Shown here in pieces: positions 51,011 through 60,565 of a stretch of DNA of 64,000 nt; within the stretch, counting starts at the first letter, position 1; each line of letters begins with the position of its first letter. The notes below the pieces were generated by a model that was given only the letters and a program-made list of their open reading frames with translations, had not been told where the DNA came from and ran no database searches. The stretch spans positions 62,001 through 126,000 of the forward strand of contig JANQGX010000079.1 of NCBI GenBank assembly GCA_028282885.1, written 5' to 3'. The position numbers and the translations under genes are program-made. Origin of the DNA: SAR324 cluster bacterium. GTDB lineage: Bacteria > SAR324 > XYD2-FULL-50-16.

Positions 51011-51921
51011 CGCTGTCGCCTTTTCTTGAAAAACACCATTAGGTCTTTTTCAAACTCCTGATGGGTATTTATCCGAAGATAATCAACACCGTACTTGCGA
51101 AATGTGGATTCCCGTTCTTTCCGCAACTCAAAAAGCTTCGCCTGATGTGCCTTGTTCCAGGCATTGTCTCCTGAATCGATCACTATGAGTTCATGTGTTT
51201 CCGGATCCGAGAAGGTGATCAAACCGAGATCAGGAAGACAATCTTCTCTCAAGTCAAAAATCTCTATGGCAACCAGATCGTGCTTTTTGTTGGTCAGGTT
51301 GAGATTTCGATAGTAGTCCCGGTCGATGAAATCTGAGACGAGAAAGGCAACCGCCCGTTTCTTGATAACCCGGTTGAAATATTCCAAAGCCGTATTTATC
51401 GAGGTGCCCTTTCCGGTTGGCTTAAAAAACAGAAGTTCCCTGATAACTCTCAAAACATGGGTTCGCCCCTTTTGGGGAGGGACGAACAGTTCAATTCGAT
51501 CCGAGAACAGAATCAATCCAACCCGGTCATTTTTCTTGATCGCATTGAATGCCAGCACAGCACACAATTCTGCGGCGGTTTCTTTCTTGAGCTGTTTTTG
51601 TGTTCCGAACTGTCCTGAAGCCGAGATATCGACTAAAAATATGACAGTCAACTCCCTCTCTTCCACATAGCTCTTGACGTATGGGTGCCCGAGTCGAGCT
51701 GTCACATTCCAGTCGATCATTCGTTCTTCGTCCCCTTCCTGGTATTCTCGCACAGTATCGAATTCCATCCCTCTTCCTTTGAAAGCGCTTTGGTATTCGC
51801 CGGCCATGACATCATCTACCATTCGTCTGGATCGAATGTGAATCTGTTTTACCTTTCTCAGCACTTCTGCTTCAGGAGTTCGGGATTCTGCTGGTTCCGG
51901 TTTTTTTTTGAAGAAAAGCAT
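51007..51921 (-). CDS. DUF58 protein (VWA-like fold) of the Bat operon
   Basis: 304 residues from the ATG at 51921 (MLFFKKKPEPAES). The frame runs open to 52023, but the upstream part is unlike the family. The N-terminal conserved block is HIRSRRMVDDVMAGEYQSAFKGRG with REYQEGDEERMIDWNVTARLG, the DUF58 hallmark. A VWA-like region with DISAS follows. It normally works with a MoxR ATPase, and none is adjacent here; the only MoxR in the window is at 4047. Confidence 0.9.
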   Translation of the reverse strand: MLFFKKKPEPAESRTPEAEVLRKVKQIHIRSRRMVDDVMAGEYQSAFKGRGMEFDTVREYQEGDEERMIDWNVTARLGHPYVKSYVEERELTVIFLVDISASGQFGTQKQLKKETAAELCAVLAFNAIKKNDRVGLILFSDRIELFVPPQKGRTHVLRVIRELLFFKPTGKGTSINTALEYFNRVIKKRAVAFLVSDFIDRDYYRNLNLTNKKHDLVAIEIFDLREDCLPDLGLITFSDPETHELIVIDSGDNAWNKAHQAKLFELRKERESTFRKYGVDYLRINTHQEFEKDLMVFFKKRRQR

Positions 51922-52028
51922 GATCGATGGGGAATATCTGCTCTGGTTAACAGTTTGATGAGGGAACTCCCGTACGGTCCTCAGGAACACTGCATAATAT
52001 CTGCTACCAGCCGGGATTGTCAAGATGA

Positions 52029-52088
52029 GGGGTCAGGCTTGCGTCTTTGCGTTTTTTATTAAATACGCGAAGACGCAAGCCTGACCCC
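52029..52088. repeat. REP-like long inverted repeat
   Basis: Arms of 23 bp (52029-52051 and 52066-52088) starting GGGGTCAGGCTTGCGTC pair with one G-T mismatch around a 14-nt AT-rich loop. The GGGGTCAGG...CCTGACCCC ends are typical of palindromes mobilised by REP-associated (IS200-like TnpA) transposases. It lies between the DUF58 gene and pcm and is the only copy in the window. Confidence 0.65.
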
Positions 52089-52254
52089 AATATGGTGTTA
52101 ATAAAGCAAAAGTGATATTTAAAAATGGTCAGTTTTATTATATACTTTCAGCAGGAGGATTACACACCGGACTGTGAATATCCCGAAGGTTTGTTATCGC
52201 GATTGAATATAAGTTTTCATTGATATAATCATATAGCATGAGGAGTTTGAAAGA

Positions 52255-53022
52255 ATGCGGAGCAATTCCTGGACCCCGGAAAAACCGGAATTCAACCAGA
52301 TCAAGCAAAAACTGCTGGAATATTATGTAACAATGAATTACGCCAAGTCCCAGCTCTCTATCAATGCATTTGAAAGAGTGGCCAGGAGCCTTTATGTCCC
52401 CAACAGTCAACAGTCCCATTCATATAACGACAGCCCTCTTCCGATCGGGCACGGCCAGACCATAAGCGCTCCCCATATGGCGTTTATGGAATGCGATGCC
52501 CTGGATATCAAGCCGGGAGAGAAGGTCCTGGAGATCGGAAGTGGAAGCGGATATCATGCCAGCATCGCAGCAGAGATGTGCGCCCCCAGCACTACCTGTC
52601 CCAAGGGATGGGAGCCTTTAACCGATTATTACGATGACTCGATTTATGATCAGTATTCCAGCAGCCCCGGGGCAGTCATCACTATAGAACGTCTGAAACC
52701 ACTGGTTGGCTTTGCACAACAAAACATCGAAAAGGCAGGCTATGCTGACCGAATCAGGGTGATTCATGGAGATGGTACTATTGGATTCGAAGAGGAAGCA
52801 CCCTATGATAAAATCCTGGTGACGGCAGCAGGTCCCGAAATTCCTGATACTTTAAAGAAACAATTGAAAATTAATGGAAAACTGATTATTCCGGTTGGAA
52901 GCAAGAACTTCTACCAGGAGTTAATTTTGCTGTCACGGCAGGATAAGAACAAATGGCATCAGAGGAATATCGGGGGAGTGGTTTTTGTTCCATTGATAGG
53001 AAAACACGGATTTGACGGATAG
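52255..53022 (+). CDS. pcm: Protein-L-isoaspartate O-methyltransferase
   Basis: Repairs isoaspartyl residues using S-adenosylmethionine. The conserved segments are LPIGHGQTISAPHMAFM, motif I VLEIGSGSGYHASIAA, GDGTIGFEEEAPYDKILVTAA and KLIIPVG. Between motif I and the ITIERL strand there is an unusual ~30-residue insert (residues ~105-140) with two cysteines and many Tyr/Asp/Ser. GAGGAG precedes the ATG at good spacing. Converges with the cheY-like gene, 3 bp between stops. Confidence 0.93.
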   Translation: MRSNSWTPEKPEFNQIKQKLLEYYVTMNYAKSQLSINAFERVARSLYVPNSQQSHSYNDSPLPIGHGQTISAPHMAFMECDALDIKPGEKVLEIGSGSGYHASIAAEMCAPSTTCPKGWEPLTDYYDDSIYDQYSSSPGAVITIERLKPLVGFAQQNIEKAGYADRIRVIHGDGTIGFEEEAPYDKILVTAAGPEIPDTLKKQLKINGKLIIPVGSKNFYQELILLSRQDKNKWHQRNIGGVVFVPLIGKHGFDG

Positions 53023-53025
53023 GTA

Positions 53026-53409
53026 CTAAGCCATTACCTCTTCAATTTTAGCCAGAATGGTAGTGACACTGTAAGGCTTCACGATATAGCCATTAATTCC
53101 CCATTCAACAGCCTTCATTACGTCTTCCTGCTTGCCCATGGCAGTGATCATTAGGATGGGCAGGTTCTTAAAACCGGTTTCACTTTTTCTCACCTTCATA
53201 AGCAGCTCCAAACCATCCATCTCAGGCATCATCCAGTCGGTCAATACCAAGTCGAATCGTTGATCCTGCAGCAAATCCCACCCATCGATCCCGTTTGCAG
53301 CCTGGGAAACATTGCTGAAGCCGATGGTCTTCAATATGTTGGCCAATAATTTCCTGTTTATATCATCGTCTTCAATCAGCAAAATCTTGATACCTTTGTC
53401 GATGCCCAT
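53026..53409 (-). CDS. Single-domain response regulator (CheY-like)
   Basis: 127-residue receiver domain with no output domain. Acidic pocket in EDDD (13-16), phospho-acceptor Asp58 in LTDWMMPEMDG, Thr89 and Lys111. The MMPEMDG form is typical of CheY and of receivers in phosphorelays. The nearest kinase is the histidine kinase at 55890, which has no receiver of its own; pairing is possible but not shown. Chemotaxis CheY is the alternative. Confidence 0.92.
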   Translation of the reverse strand: MGIDKGIKILLIEDDDINRKLLANILKTIGFSNVSQAANGIDGWDLLQDQRFDLVLTDWMMPEMDGLELLMKVRKSETGFKNLPILMITAMGKQEDVMKAVEWGINGYIVKPYSVTTILAKIEEVMA

Positions 53410-53713
53410 CTTTCGCCCTGTCGAGAACTGTTAGTTGTTTTAGTCTATAATCTTTATATCTGATATCCGTAGGTTAAGTCAAAAAACCCGGTTGTTGAAC
53501 ACATGGTTTTCAATTGGAGTTTCCTGTAACGATCATAACACAAACTGGAGGAAAATTAAAAGGGAGGAGAATAATAACAGTGGGATGAACGGGTCAAAAA
53601 AGGACATCAGATGTTGACAAGACTCTAAATTTTGTAAAAAGTTATGCAGGCGGCTTTTGGAGAATAATGTTCCGGTATGTCAATGTTTGCGACCGTTTCG
53701 CCACTCATCTTCT
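53410..53713. other. Intergenic region upstream of the cheY-like gene
   Basis: 304 bp. It contains a TTGACA near 53613, reading away from cheY, with nothing recognisable downstream of it. No RNA or repeat identified. Confidence 0.4.
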
Positions 53714-53953
53714 CTACTCATCATAGGTGAAACGGCTGTTAGTCGAGGCTTGAATAACTGACTTTACATTCCCCAATAACCGGGCAAAGCCTGGGGATCC
53801 AATATCCAAAACTTGCGGAATAGACTTGGGACCGGAACTCGGTTTTGCGTGCATGTAATACTTGGGGTAAGGAAAGCGATTAATCACACTATCAACAGAG
53901 ACTAACTGATCGGGCTGTTTAGTCAGAGATTGGCCGAACCGGCGAAGGGTCAT
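53714..53953 (-). CDS. Doubtful small ORF (79 aa)
   Basis: A frame with GGGAG three bases before its ATG, but no recognised domain, signal or membrane helix. It is rich in Ser/Pro/Lys. It sits in an otherwise empty region between cheY and the binding-protein gene. Could be a short gene or a relic. Confidence 0.25.
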   Translation of the reverse strand: MTLRRFGQSLTKQPDQLVSVDSVINRFPYPKYYMHAKPSSGPKSIPQVLDIGSPGFARLLGNVKSVIQASTNSRFTYDE

Positions 53954-54188
53954 TACTCCCGCATCAATGGGAGTTTAACTAATACAGCAGTTTTCTGGCA
54001 AAGCTGTCCGGATTGAGTTGCGTAAAAACATCCCGGGCCCATTAATGACGAAACTCCAGAGATTCCTCAAATATATGGAAAGCTATTGATAACCATTCGC
54101 AAAGAGGTTCGAAACATCATCCTGTATCCTATATCACTGAACTTCAAACTATCCGGTGCATGTCTGGGATGCCAATCGAGGAACTAAA

Positions 54189-55760
54189 ATGAAGAAGCTG
54201 GGACTTATCATACTGTTTCTGATTTTTGCCGGGGCGGCGGGTACCGTTTTCGCTCAGAATGAACCGGTATATGGAGGCACTTTGATTTTCGGCAGAGGTG
54301 CCGATTCCCCAACACTTGATCCGGCGAGAGCGGATGATGGCGAATCCATGAAGGTATTTCCATCGGTTTTTGAAAAGCTGGTTGATTTTGAAGCATTCAG
54401 CACAAAGCTAAAACCTCTTTTAGCGGAATCATGGTCGGTTACCGAGGATGGTAGGGAATGGACCTTCAACCTGAGAAAAGATGTTCTTTTTCACGACGGC
54501 ACCCCGTTCAATGCCGATGCTGTCATTTTTTCATTTGGCCGGCAGATCGATCCTGCCCATCCCTATTACGAAGATGATTATCCCTATCGCAAGATCACTT
54601 TCAATTATGTGACGAACCTGGAGAAGATCAATGATTATAGAGTCAGGATCAAGCTGTCCAGGCCCTATGCTCCTTTTCTGAGGAATCTGGCACAACCTTC
54701 GGCGATTATAATCAGTCCCCACTCTTTTATTCAAATGAAAGGGAAAATCGGGGACCAACCGGTTGGAACCGGTCCCTTCAGATTTGTCAAATGGATTAAA
54801 GGTAACAGTATTGTATTGGAACGTAACGAGGACTACTGGGGTGCCAGTCCTTATCTTGACAAAGTGGTTTTCAAATCAATCCCCAATAATCAGGATCGTC
54901 TTCTGGCTTTGAAAAGTCATTCCATACACGCAATGGATGGAATTGACAATACTGCTGCAGATATCATCAGAAAAGATGGGAATCTGCAGTTGAAAATCAG
55001 CCCCGGAATGAATGTTGGCTATTTGGCAATGAATACGACCAAGAAACCGTTTGATCAGGTCAAGGTCAGAATGGCCGTCAACCATGCCATCAACAAGAAA
55101 AAAATCATAAAGCTCTTTTATCAGGATCTGGCTATACCCGCCAAAAATCCTATTCCTCCATCTATCCTCGGCTATAATACAAAAATAGTAGATTACGGAT
55201 ACGATCCGACAAAAGCAAAGGAGTTGCTTGCAGAAGTCAATCTGGACAGTGGTTTCGATACGACACTCTGGGCTATGCCGGTCCCCAGACCTTATATGCC
55301 CAGACCGGAGAAGATAGCCAGGGTTATAAAGGCAAATCTGGCTGCCGTTGGTATTCGTGCGAGGATTGTCAGTTATGATTGGAAGACCTATCTTTGGAAA
55401 GTTTTTAACGGGGAGCACGATATGTGTCTGTTGGGCTGGACGGGAGATAACGGTGATCCTGATAATTTTTTGTATACCCTTTTGGATAAAGACAATGCAC
55501 AAACACCGAATGCCAGAAATGTCGCCCTGTTTGTTCATAACGGGCTTCATGAGATTCTGATCAAAGCTCAACAGGAAGTGAATCCGGGAGCAAGAGTTTT
55601 GTTGTACCAGGAAGCACAGACAATTATCCATCAAAATGCCCCCTGGGTTCCGCTGGTGCACACCAAGCAACTGATTGCCTATCGCAAAACGGTGCACAAT
55701 CTGATTCAGCAACCTACGGAGGATGTACGTTTCCATCTGACCTGGCTGGAAAGCCAATAA
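54189..55760 (+). CDS. Orphan peptide/solute-binding protein (SBP family 5, DppA-like)
   Basis: Periplasmic receptor of the Dpp/Opp/Nik family. The ATG at 54189 is used because GAGGAAC precedes it and a signal peptide (~1-23, ending VFAQ) starts at once; the frame opens at 54156. Family signatures are YGGTLIFGRGADSPTLDPA, LAESWSVTEDGREWTFNLR, HDGTPFNADAV and PVGTGPFRFVKW, and C-terminal GWTGDNGDPDNF is typical of the DppA group. No permease or ATPase lies nearby. The next gene, 129 bp on, is a sensor kinase. Confidence 0.9.
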   Translation: MKKLGLIILFLIFAGAAGTVFAQNEPVYGGTLIFGRGADSPTLDPARADDGESMKVFPSVFEKLVDFEAFSTKLKPLLAESWSVTEDGREWTFNLRKDVLFHDGTPFNADAVIFSFGRQIDPAHPYYEDDYPYRKITFNYVTNLEKINDYRVRIKLSRPYAPFLRNLAQPSAIIISPHSFIQMKGKIGDQPVGTGPFRFVKWIKGNSIVLERNEDYWGASPYLDKVVFKSIPNNQDRLLALKSHSIHAMDGIDNTAADIIRKDGNLQLKISPGMNVGYLAMNTTKKPFDQVKVRMAVNHAINKKKIIKLFYQDLAIPAKNPIPPSILGYNTKIVDYGYDPTKAKELLAEVNLDSGFDTTLWAMPVPRPYMPRPEKIARVIKANLAAVGIRARIVSYDWKTYLWKVFNGEHDMCLLGWTGDNGDPDNFLYTLLDKDNAQTPNARNVALFVHNGLHEILIKAQQEVNPGARVLLYQEAQTIIHQNAPWVPLVHTKQLIAYRKTVHNLIQQPTEDVRFHLTWLESQ

Positions 55761-55889
55761 CGAAGAAGAGAAGGGAATTCTGGCCCTACGCCTGCACTGT
55801 TGTGCATCCCGTTTCAGTGCGATTTGTCGGATCATTTCATGGCCTTGAAATGTTTCAACGGTCTTTAATCTAAACTACTAATACTTAAG

Positions 55890-58118
55890 ATGAGATTTCC
55901 CATAGGCATCAAACTGATCCTGACCTTTATTTTGGTAGCAGTCGTCCCGATCGCCATAACGACTCTGGTCAGCCTGAAACTAATCTCATCCAATCTGGAA
56001 TCAGCCCTGCAAAAAAACGGAATGTCAACACTCCGGGATGCCAAAAGCATCCTTTCTCAGTATTTGAGCCGAGCCGAAGGTATAGCCCAATTCCTGGCCA
56101 ACTCCAACGATATTGCAGTGGGCATGGAACTTGGTGATGTCCAGGAAAGACTCGACAATATTGAAGATTTTTGGAGGTTGGGGATAGTAGAAATATTTGA
56201 TTCCAATAAAAAACTGGCTTTCAGGAGTCATGCAGAACGAAAGGGAATGGGCTGGTTTTATACTGCTCAGGATGATGAAATCCTGGATAAAGCTTTGGAC
56301 CTTGATACCGTATCCGATTATTTTTCCTATTCCGAGGGGCTGGTCATCAGAGTTTCCGCCCCTATCATCGATATGAGAACGATGGATGTCCTTGGGATTA
56401 TTGTTGTCAGCTATCCGTTCAAGGAGGTTTTGTTGCAGGATATAAAAAGTCGCATTAAGGCTGAAGTATCAGTGCAATGGGAACAAACGGGTAGCATGAT
56501 CAGCACTATTCAAAACGAGGACGGACAACCGGTGATTCGGGCGTGGGAGTCTGCCGTAACAGATTTCAGAGGATTCAATGATCGCGCTGTACTACAACAG
56601 GAAAAGATTTTTCTAAAATCCTACCTGATCTCCTATCAGACTCTGAAAAACAAAAACAAAGAACCTGTTGGAATCCTCTCAACGGCGATTGATGCGGAAT
56701 ACCTGCGCCAGACAAAACGAGGTCTGTATGTGATTATATTTGTCAGCTCAGGGTGTGCATTTTTACTGGCAGTATTTATCGCGGTGGTTGTTTCCAGGAC
56801 GTTCACCCAACCCATTTCAAACCTGGTTGACACCATGGAGTCTGTCGCCCAGGGTAATCTCGACAAGCGGGTGGAAGTTGCCAAGAATGACGAGATTGGA
56901 GACCTGGCTGTCAAATTCAATGAAATGACCTTGAAGTTGAAAAACAGCTTTACGAAGAATGAAAGCCAGAGAAATGAAATTGCAAAGTTACAGAGCTATC
57001 TCTCTAATATTATTGAATCAATGCCATCCACTATTATTGCTGTGGATGACAAAGGCAAGATAAACCAGTGGAATCAGGCAGCGACTGATTTTACCGGTCT
57101 TCCGGCAGAAGAAGTCCGGGACGACTCACTCTTGAAAGTATTTCCGCAACTGTCCCCGGTATATTCAAATGTTGAACTGGCTATCAAAAAAGTCAAACCT
57201 CACAGACACGAAAAAGTCTCCCTGCTGATGGGATCGGAATACAGGCAGGTCGATATCACCATTTATCCCCTGGCGGCCAAAGGTTCAAATGGAGCGGTTA
57301 TAAGGCTAGACGACGTTACTGACAAAGTACGCATTGAAGAGATCATGATTCAGTCGGAGAAAATGATGTCAGTAGGTGGACTCGCCGCTGGCATGGCTCA
57401 CGAAATTAACAATCCGTTGGGAGGTATTTTACAGGGGATACAAAATATAAGGAGGCGGATTTCACCTGATTTGGAGAAAAACCGGGAAGTGGCGGAGAAA
57501 TATCAGATCAATCTGCTTGATCTACATTCATACCTGGATGAGAGAAATATCCTGCGCTATATGGATGGAATCCAAAAGTCCGGTCTTCGTGCTGCAGAGA
57601 TTATCTCCAATATGCTCATATTCAGTCGTAAAAGCGATTCGCAGAAATCGCCGGTCGTCATTGCAAAACTGCTGGAAGAAACCCTTGAACTTGCCAAACA
57701 GGATTATGACCTTAAAAAGAAGTACGATTTTAGACATGTGGAGATCAAGCGACACTTTGATCACCATCTCAAACCGGTGAAATGTGTGGAAACAGAAATC
57801 AAACAGGTCATTCTTAATCTGCTACGAAATGCAACCCAGGCCATGCTGGAGGCGGGGGTCGAAAAACCTTGTATTGAATTGAAAACTTCATTTTGCAGGG
57901 GGATGACGCAGGTTGAAGTAAAGGACAACGGGCCCGGTATGATAGATAAAACCCGTAAAAGGATTTTCGAGCCGTTTTTTACCACAAAACCTGTTGGACA
58001 AGGCACCGGCCTCGGACTTTCAGTATCTTACATGATTATCGCAAACAATCATGCAGGCACAATGGAAGTGGAATCAGAAAAGGGCTTCGGAGCCCGGTTC
58101 ATCATTCGCTTGCCATAA
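55890..58118 (+). CDS. Membrane sensor histidine kinase (Cache-HAMP-PAS-HisKA-HATPase)
   Basis: 742 residues. Membrane helices at ~7-30 and ~280-303 enclose a ~250-residue periplasmic Cache-like sensor domain. A HAMP linker (~305-355), a PAS domain (~368-470), and the H-box [12 protein letters not shown] with phospho-accepting His504 follow. The ATPase domain has the N-box [36 protein letters not shown]. The GGILQG-type H-box belongs to the kinases that often pair with NtrC- or CheY-type regulators. It follows an orphan binding protein on the same strand and converges with sulP (4 bp). Confidence 0.92.
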   Translation: MRFPIGIKLILTFILVAVVPIAITTLVSLKLISSNLESALQKNGMSTLRDAKSILSQYLSRAEGIAQFLANSNDIAVGMELGDVQERLDNIEDFWRLGIVEIFDSNKKLAFRSHAERKGMGWFYTAQDDEILDKALDLDTVSDYFSYSEGLVIRVSAPIIDMRTMDVLGIIVVSYPFKEVLLQDIKSRIKAEVSVQWEQTGSMISTIQNEDGQPVIRAWESAVTDFRGFNDRAVLQQEKIFLKSYLISYQTLKNKNKEPVGILSTAIDAEYLRQTKRGLYVIIFVSSGCAFLLAVFIAVVVSRTFTQPISNLVDTMESVAQGNLDKRVEVAKNDEIGDLAVKFNEMTLKLKNSFTKNESQRNEIAKLQSYLSNIIESMPSTIIAVDDKGKINQWNQAATDFTGLPAEEVRDDSLLKVFPQLSPVYSNVELAIKKVKPHRHEKVSLLMGSEYRQVDITIYPLAAKGSNGAVIRLDDVTDKVRIEEIMIQSEKMMSVGGLAAGMAHEINNPLGGILQGIQNIRRRISPDLEKNREVAEKYQINLLDLHSYLDERNILRYMDGIQKSGLRAAEIISNMLIFSRKSDSQKSPVVIAKLLEETLELAKQDYDLKKKYDFRHVEIKRHFDHHLKPVKCVETEIKQVILNLLRNATQAMLEAGVEKPCIELKTSFCRGMTQVEVKDNGPGMIDKTRKRIFEPFFTTKPVGQGTGLGLSVSYMIIANNHAGTMEVESEKGFGARFIIRLP

Positions 58119-58122
58119 CCAC

Positions 58123-59457
58123 TTACCGCGAATCGGTGGAAGTTGAACCGGCTTTCAAGTCTTGGAGGGGATTGCTTTTGTAAATAAACCGGTTGAAAAG
58201 ATAAAACAACAGACTAAAGCTCACAACTGCTACATTTAAATCCAGCAGTACCGTGGCGGTAGTCGTTCCGGCGATGAACAACCACATCTCGATGCCGGTG
58301 ATACGAAACTCCCGGCCTGTTTCGATCCCCCTTACCTGTTTCCAGAAAATAATGACAGAGTCCTTGTCAAAGACATCCCAGCCTACTTTCAGAAGCACAC
58401 CCGAAAAAACGGCTTTAGGTATATAATTTATCCAGTCCTGGAAGATGACCATTTCGACCAGGACAAAAACTCCGACCATAATCCCGGCATATCTGAAAGT
58501 TGCCCTCTCTTTGATGATCAGGACCGATCTGATGGTCGCTTGTGCCCCGGGGATACCTCCAAACAACGCTATGACCGAGTTGGCAATGCCCTGGGCTGCC
58601 AATTCCTTGTTTCTTTTTGTCTCCTCGCCCGTAAACTTGTCTACTACCAATGAAGTAAGCAGGGAGTCCAGATAACAAAGCAGCGTCAGGGTTAGAACAA
58701 ACTTGTAGAGGAATGGCTGTTTGAACATCTCCAGTGGCCAATGAACCGGTAACTGTTCTGATACAATATCTAAAACACTCTGAACGGAATCAATCCGCGT
58801 TGTGAGGCGTGTGGTCTCAATTGGCAGGTTAAACAGATAGGTGATGGCACTCATCACAATAATGGCAATCAACGTAGCAGACAGCAGGTTATTTTTGGGA
58901 ATGCGGGAGACGAATCGGGGAATCAGGAAAATCAGAACACATGTAACACCAGCGACAGCAACATTGATCGCCACAGGTCCTGTAAATGAGGCAGAGCCGC
59001 CAAGACCGATTATTTTCCTGATTTCTGACAACCAAATCAGGATGGCGATTCCATTCATAAAACCGGATACCACCACATTCGGAACGTATTTCACGAGGAA
59101 TCCCAGCCTCAGGATAGCCACAATTATAAGGCAGATGCCTGTCAGCAGGAAAACAGCGTTGATAAAATGATGCGGACTGATGCCGGGCAGGTGGGTGGAA
59201 AGCTCTGTGGTTGCAAAACTTACGATGACTATTGTTATGGCTGTCATAGGGGCTGTAGGGCCGGAACACTGCACTCGTGTTCCTCCCAAAGCCGAGGTAA
59301 TCAAAGCAATAACTCCCGCCGAAACAATACCTGCAAAAGCACCTCTTCCGGAAGCCAGTCCAAAAGCCGCTCCGAGGCTAATGGCAGCAAAACTGACGGT
59401 TAGAGCTGCTATCAGGTTTTGCAGAATAGATTCTAGTCCTGATCCCTGGTTTTTCAT
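58123..59457 (-). CDS. SulP family anion transporter without STAS domain
   Basis: 444 residues with ~10-12 membrane helices. Conserved early features include AAFGLASGRGAFAGIVSAGV and GPTAPMTAI (substrate-site region), and VVVSGFMNGIAILIW further on. The usual C-terminal cytoplasmic STAS domain is absent: the protein ends ~30 residues after the last helix. SulP proteins carry sulfate, bicarbonate or other anions; which one is unknown. AAGGG precedes the ATG. Confidence 0.88.
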   Translation of the reverse strand: MKNQGSGLESILQNLIAALTVSFAAISLGAAFGLASGRGAFAGIVSAGVIALITSALGGTRVQCSGPTAPMTAITIVIVSFATTELSTHLPGISPHHFINAVFLLTGICLIIVAILRLGFLVKYVPNVVVSGFMNGIAILIWLSEIRKIIGLGGSASFTGPVAINVAVAGVTCVLIFLIPRFVSRIPKNNLLSATLIAIIVMSAITYLFNLPIETTRLTTRIDSVQSVLDIVSEQLPVHWPLEMFKQPFLYKFVLTLTLLCYLDSLLTSLVVDKFTGEETKRNKELAAQGIANSVIALFGGIPGAQATIRSVLIIKERATFRYAGIMVGVFVLVEMVIFQDWINYIPKAVFSGVLLKVGWDVFDKDSVIIFWKQVRGIETGREFRITGIEMWLFIAGTTTATVLLDLNVAVVSFSLLFYLFNRFIYKSNPLQDLKAGSTSTDSR

Positions 59458-59626
59458 CCCTTATCTTTCGTGCTGGAGATTTGGCCGATCAATCGATTGC
59501 TACGAGTTTCTATTTCCAAATTACCGAAAGTCGTGATTTGCCGCTGAAAGGAAACTCCTGGAAAAAGGGTAATATCAGTTTGTTGAGTCTGTCACTGATG
59601 GAGATCCTAACTTTCGTCAATCCGCT

Positions 59627-60541
59627 TCAGGACGGTCGGGAAATGTATACTGGATGCAGTCCGGCCTTAAATACGAAAACCGAAGTTTTACTTTGGTGCA
59701 ATACAGCTTTTGTTATACTACCGGGGAGGATTCTGGATTTGTCCGTGTAGGAATGTGTGGCCATCATTATTAAGGCTGCTGCCGAGTTCTCGCAAAGTTC
59801 CACTATTTTCCGGTAAGGTTTGCCAAATTCAACAAACTGTTCATAGTCGGATTTTATTGACTGACGTTCCAGATATGCCGTCATTTTCTTTATCTCCTCC
59901 GGGTAGCGTGAATCGGTACGGGATTCGACCGTACTCTCCCGGTTTGTTGATTCAGCATGCTCCTTAGGACCTTGAAAACTGAAAAATGGCTTAGGGAGGG
60001 GTGGAACCACATGAATGAATAGAAGTTTTCCTCCGGTCAATTGTCCGTAAATGTCTGCCAGTTTGACCACCTGTTCGTTTGCATCGCTATAGTCCAAAGG
60101 AACAATGATAGCATCTTCTATTTCCGTTGGTGATTCCTTATAAAAGCAGACTGAACCTGTCGATGCATGAAGAATGGCGTCGGAAACGCTTCCCAACAGC
60201 AATCTGCTGACAATTTTGTGCGAATGGGCAGCCATCAGGATGAATTCATAATTCCCCTGCCTTTCCTCCCTGAGGATCACTTCCGAAGTCCGACCCAGGT
60301 GTGCGGAAGCGGAGTAATCTGCGGTCAGCGACTGGTTGTCAAGAAAACTCTGCAGTGCCTGTTGATCTTTTTGAACCGAATCCTCCCTCAACAGTTTGGG
60401 AAGGGAGGAGTTCAGATTGACATCGACTACATGTAAAAAATGAATTTCCGCACCGACCAGGTTCGCCCACTGATCGGCAAGCATAATGATTTTTCGACTG
60501 ACATCGCTGGGGGTCACAGGGACCAGAATTTGTCTTTTCAT
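59627..60541 (-). CDS. Tandem universal stress protein
   Basis: 304 residues made of two UspA domains (~1-140 and ~143-295). Each starts with the strand ILVPVTPSD / IIVPLDYSD and ends with the segment around GSVSDAILHAS and GSITKAVLHQS. The ATP-binding G-x2-G-x9-G(S/T) pattern is incomplete in both halves, so nucleotide binding is uncertain. It lies 24 bp after the EamA transporter gene and is probably co-transcribed. Confidence 0.9.
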   Translation of the reverse strand: MKRQILVPVTPSDVSRKIIMLADQWANLVGAEIHFLHVVDVNLNSSLPKLLREDSVQKDQQALQSFLDNQSLTADYSASAHLGRTSEVILREERQGNYEFILMAAHSHKIVSRLLLGSVSDAILHASTGSVCFYKESPTEIEDAIIVPLDYSDANEQVVKLADIYGQLTGGKLLFIHVVPPLPKPFFSFQGPKEHAESTNRESTVESRTDSRYPEEIKKMTAYLERQSIKSDYEQFVEFGKPYRKIVELCENSAAALIMMATHSYTDKSRILPGSITKAVLHQSKTSVFVFKAGLHPVYISRPS

Positions 60542-60565
60542 CCCTTTTTCAGTTTACTTTTTGTG

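Noticed and set aside
54876-55835. 319-codon antisense ORF
   Set aside because: Shadow of the binding-protein gene on the other strand. It has no ribosome binding site and no family features.
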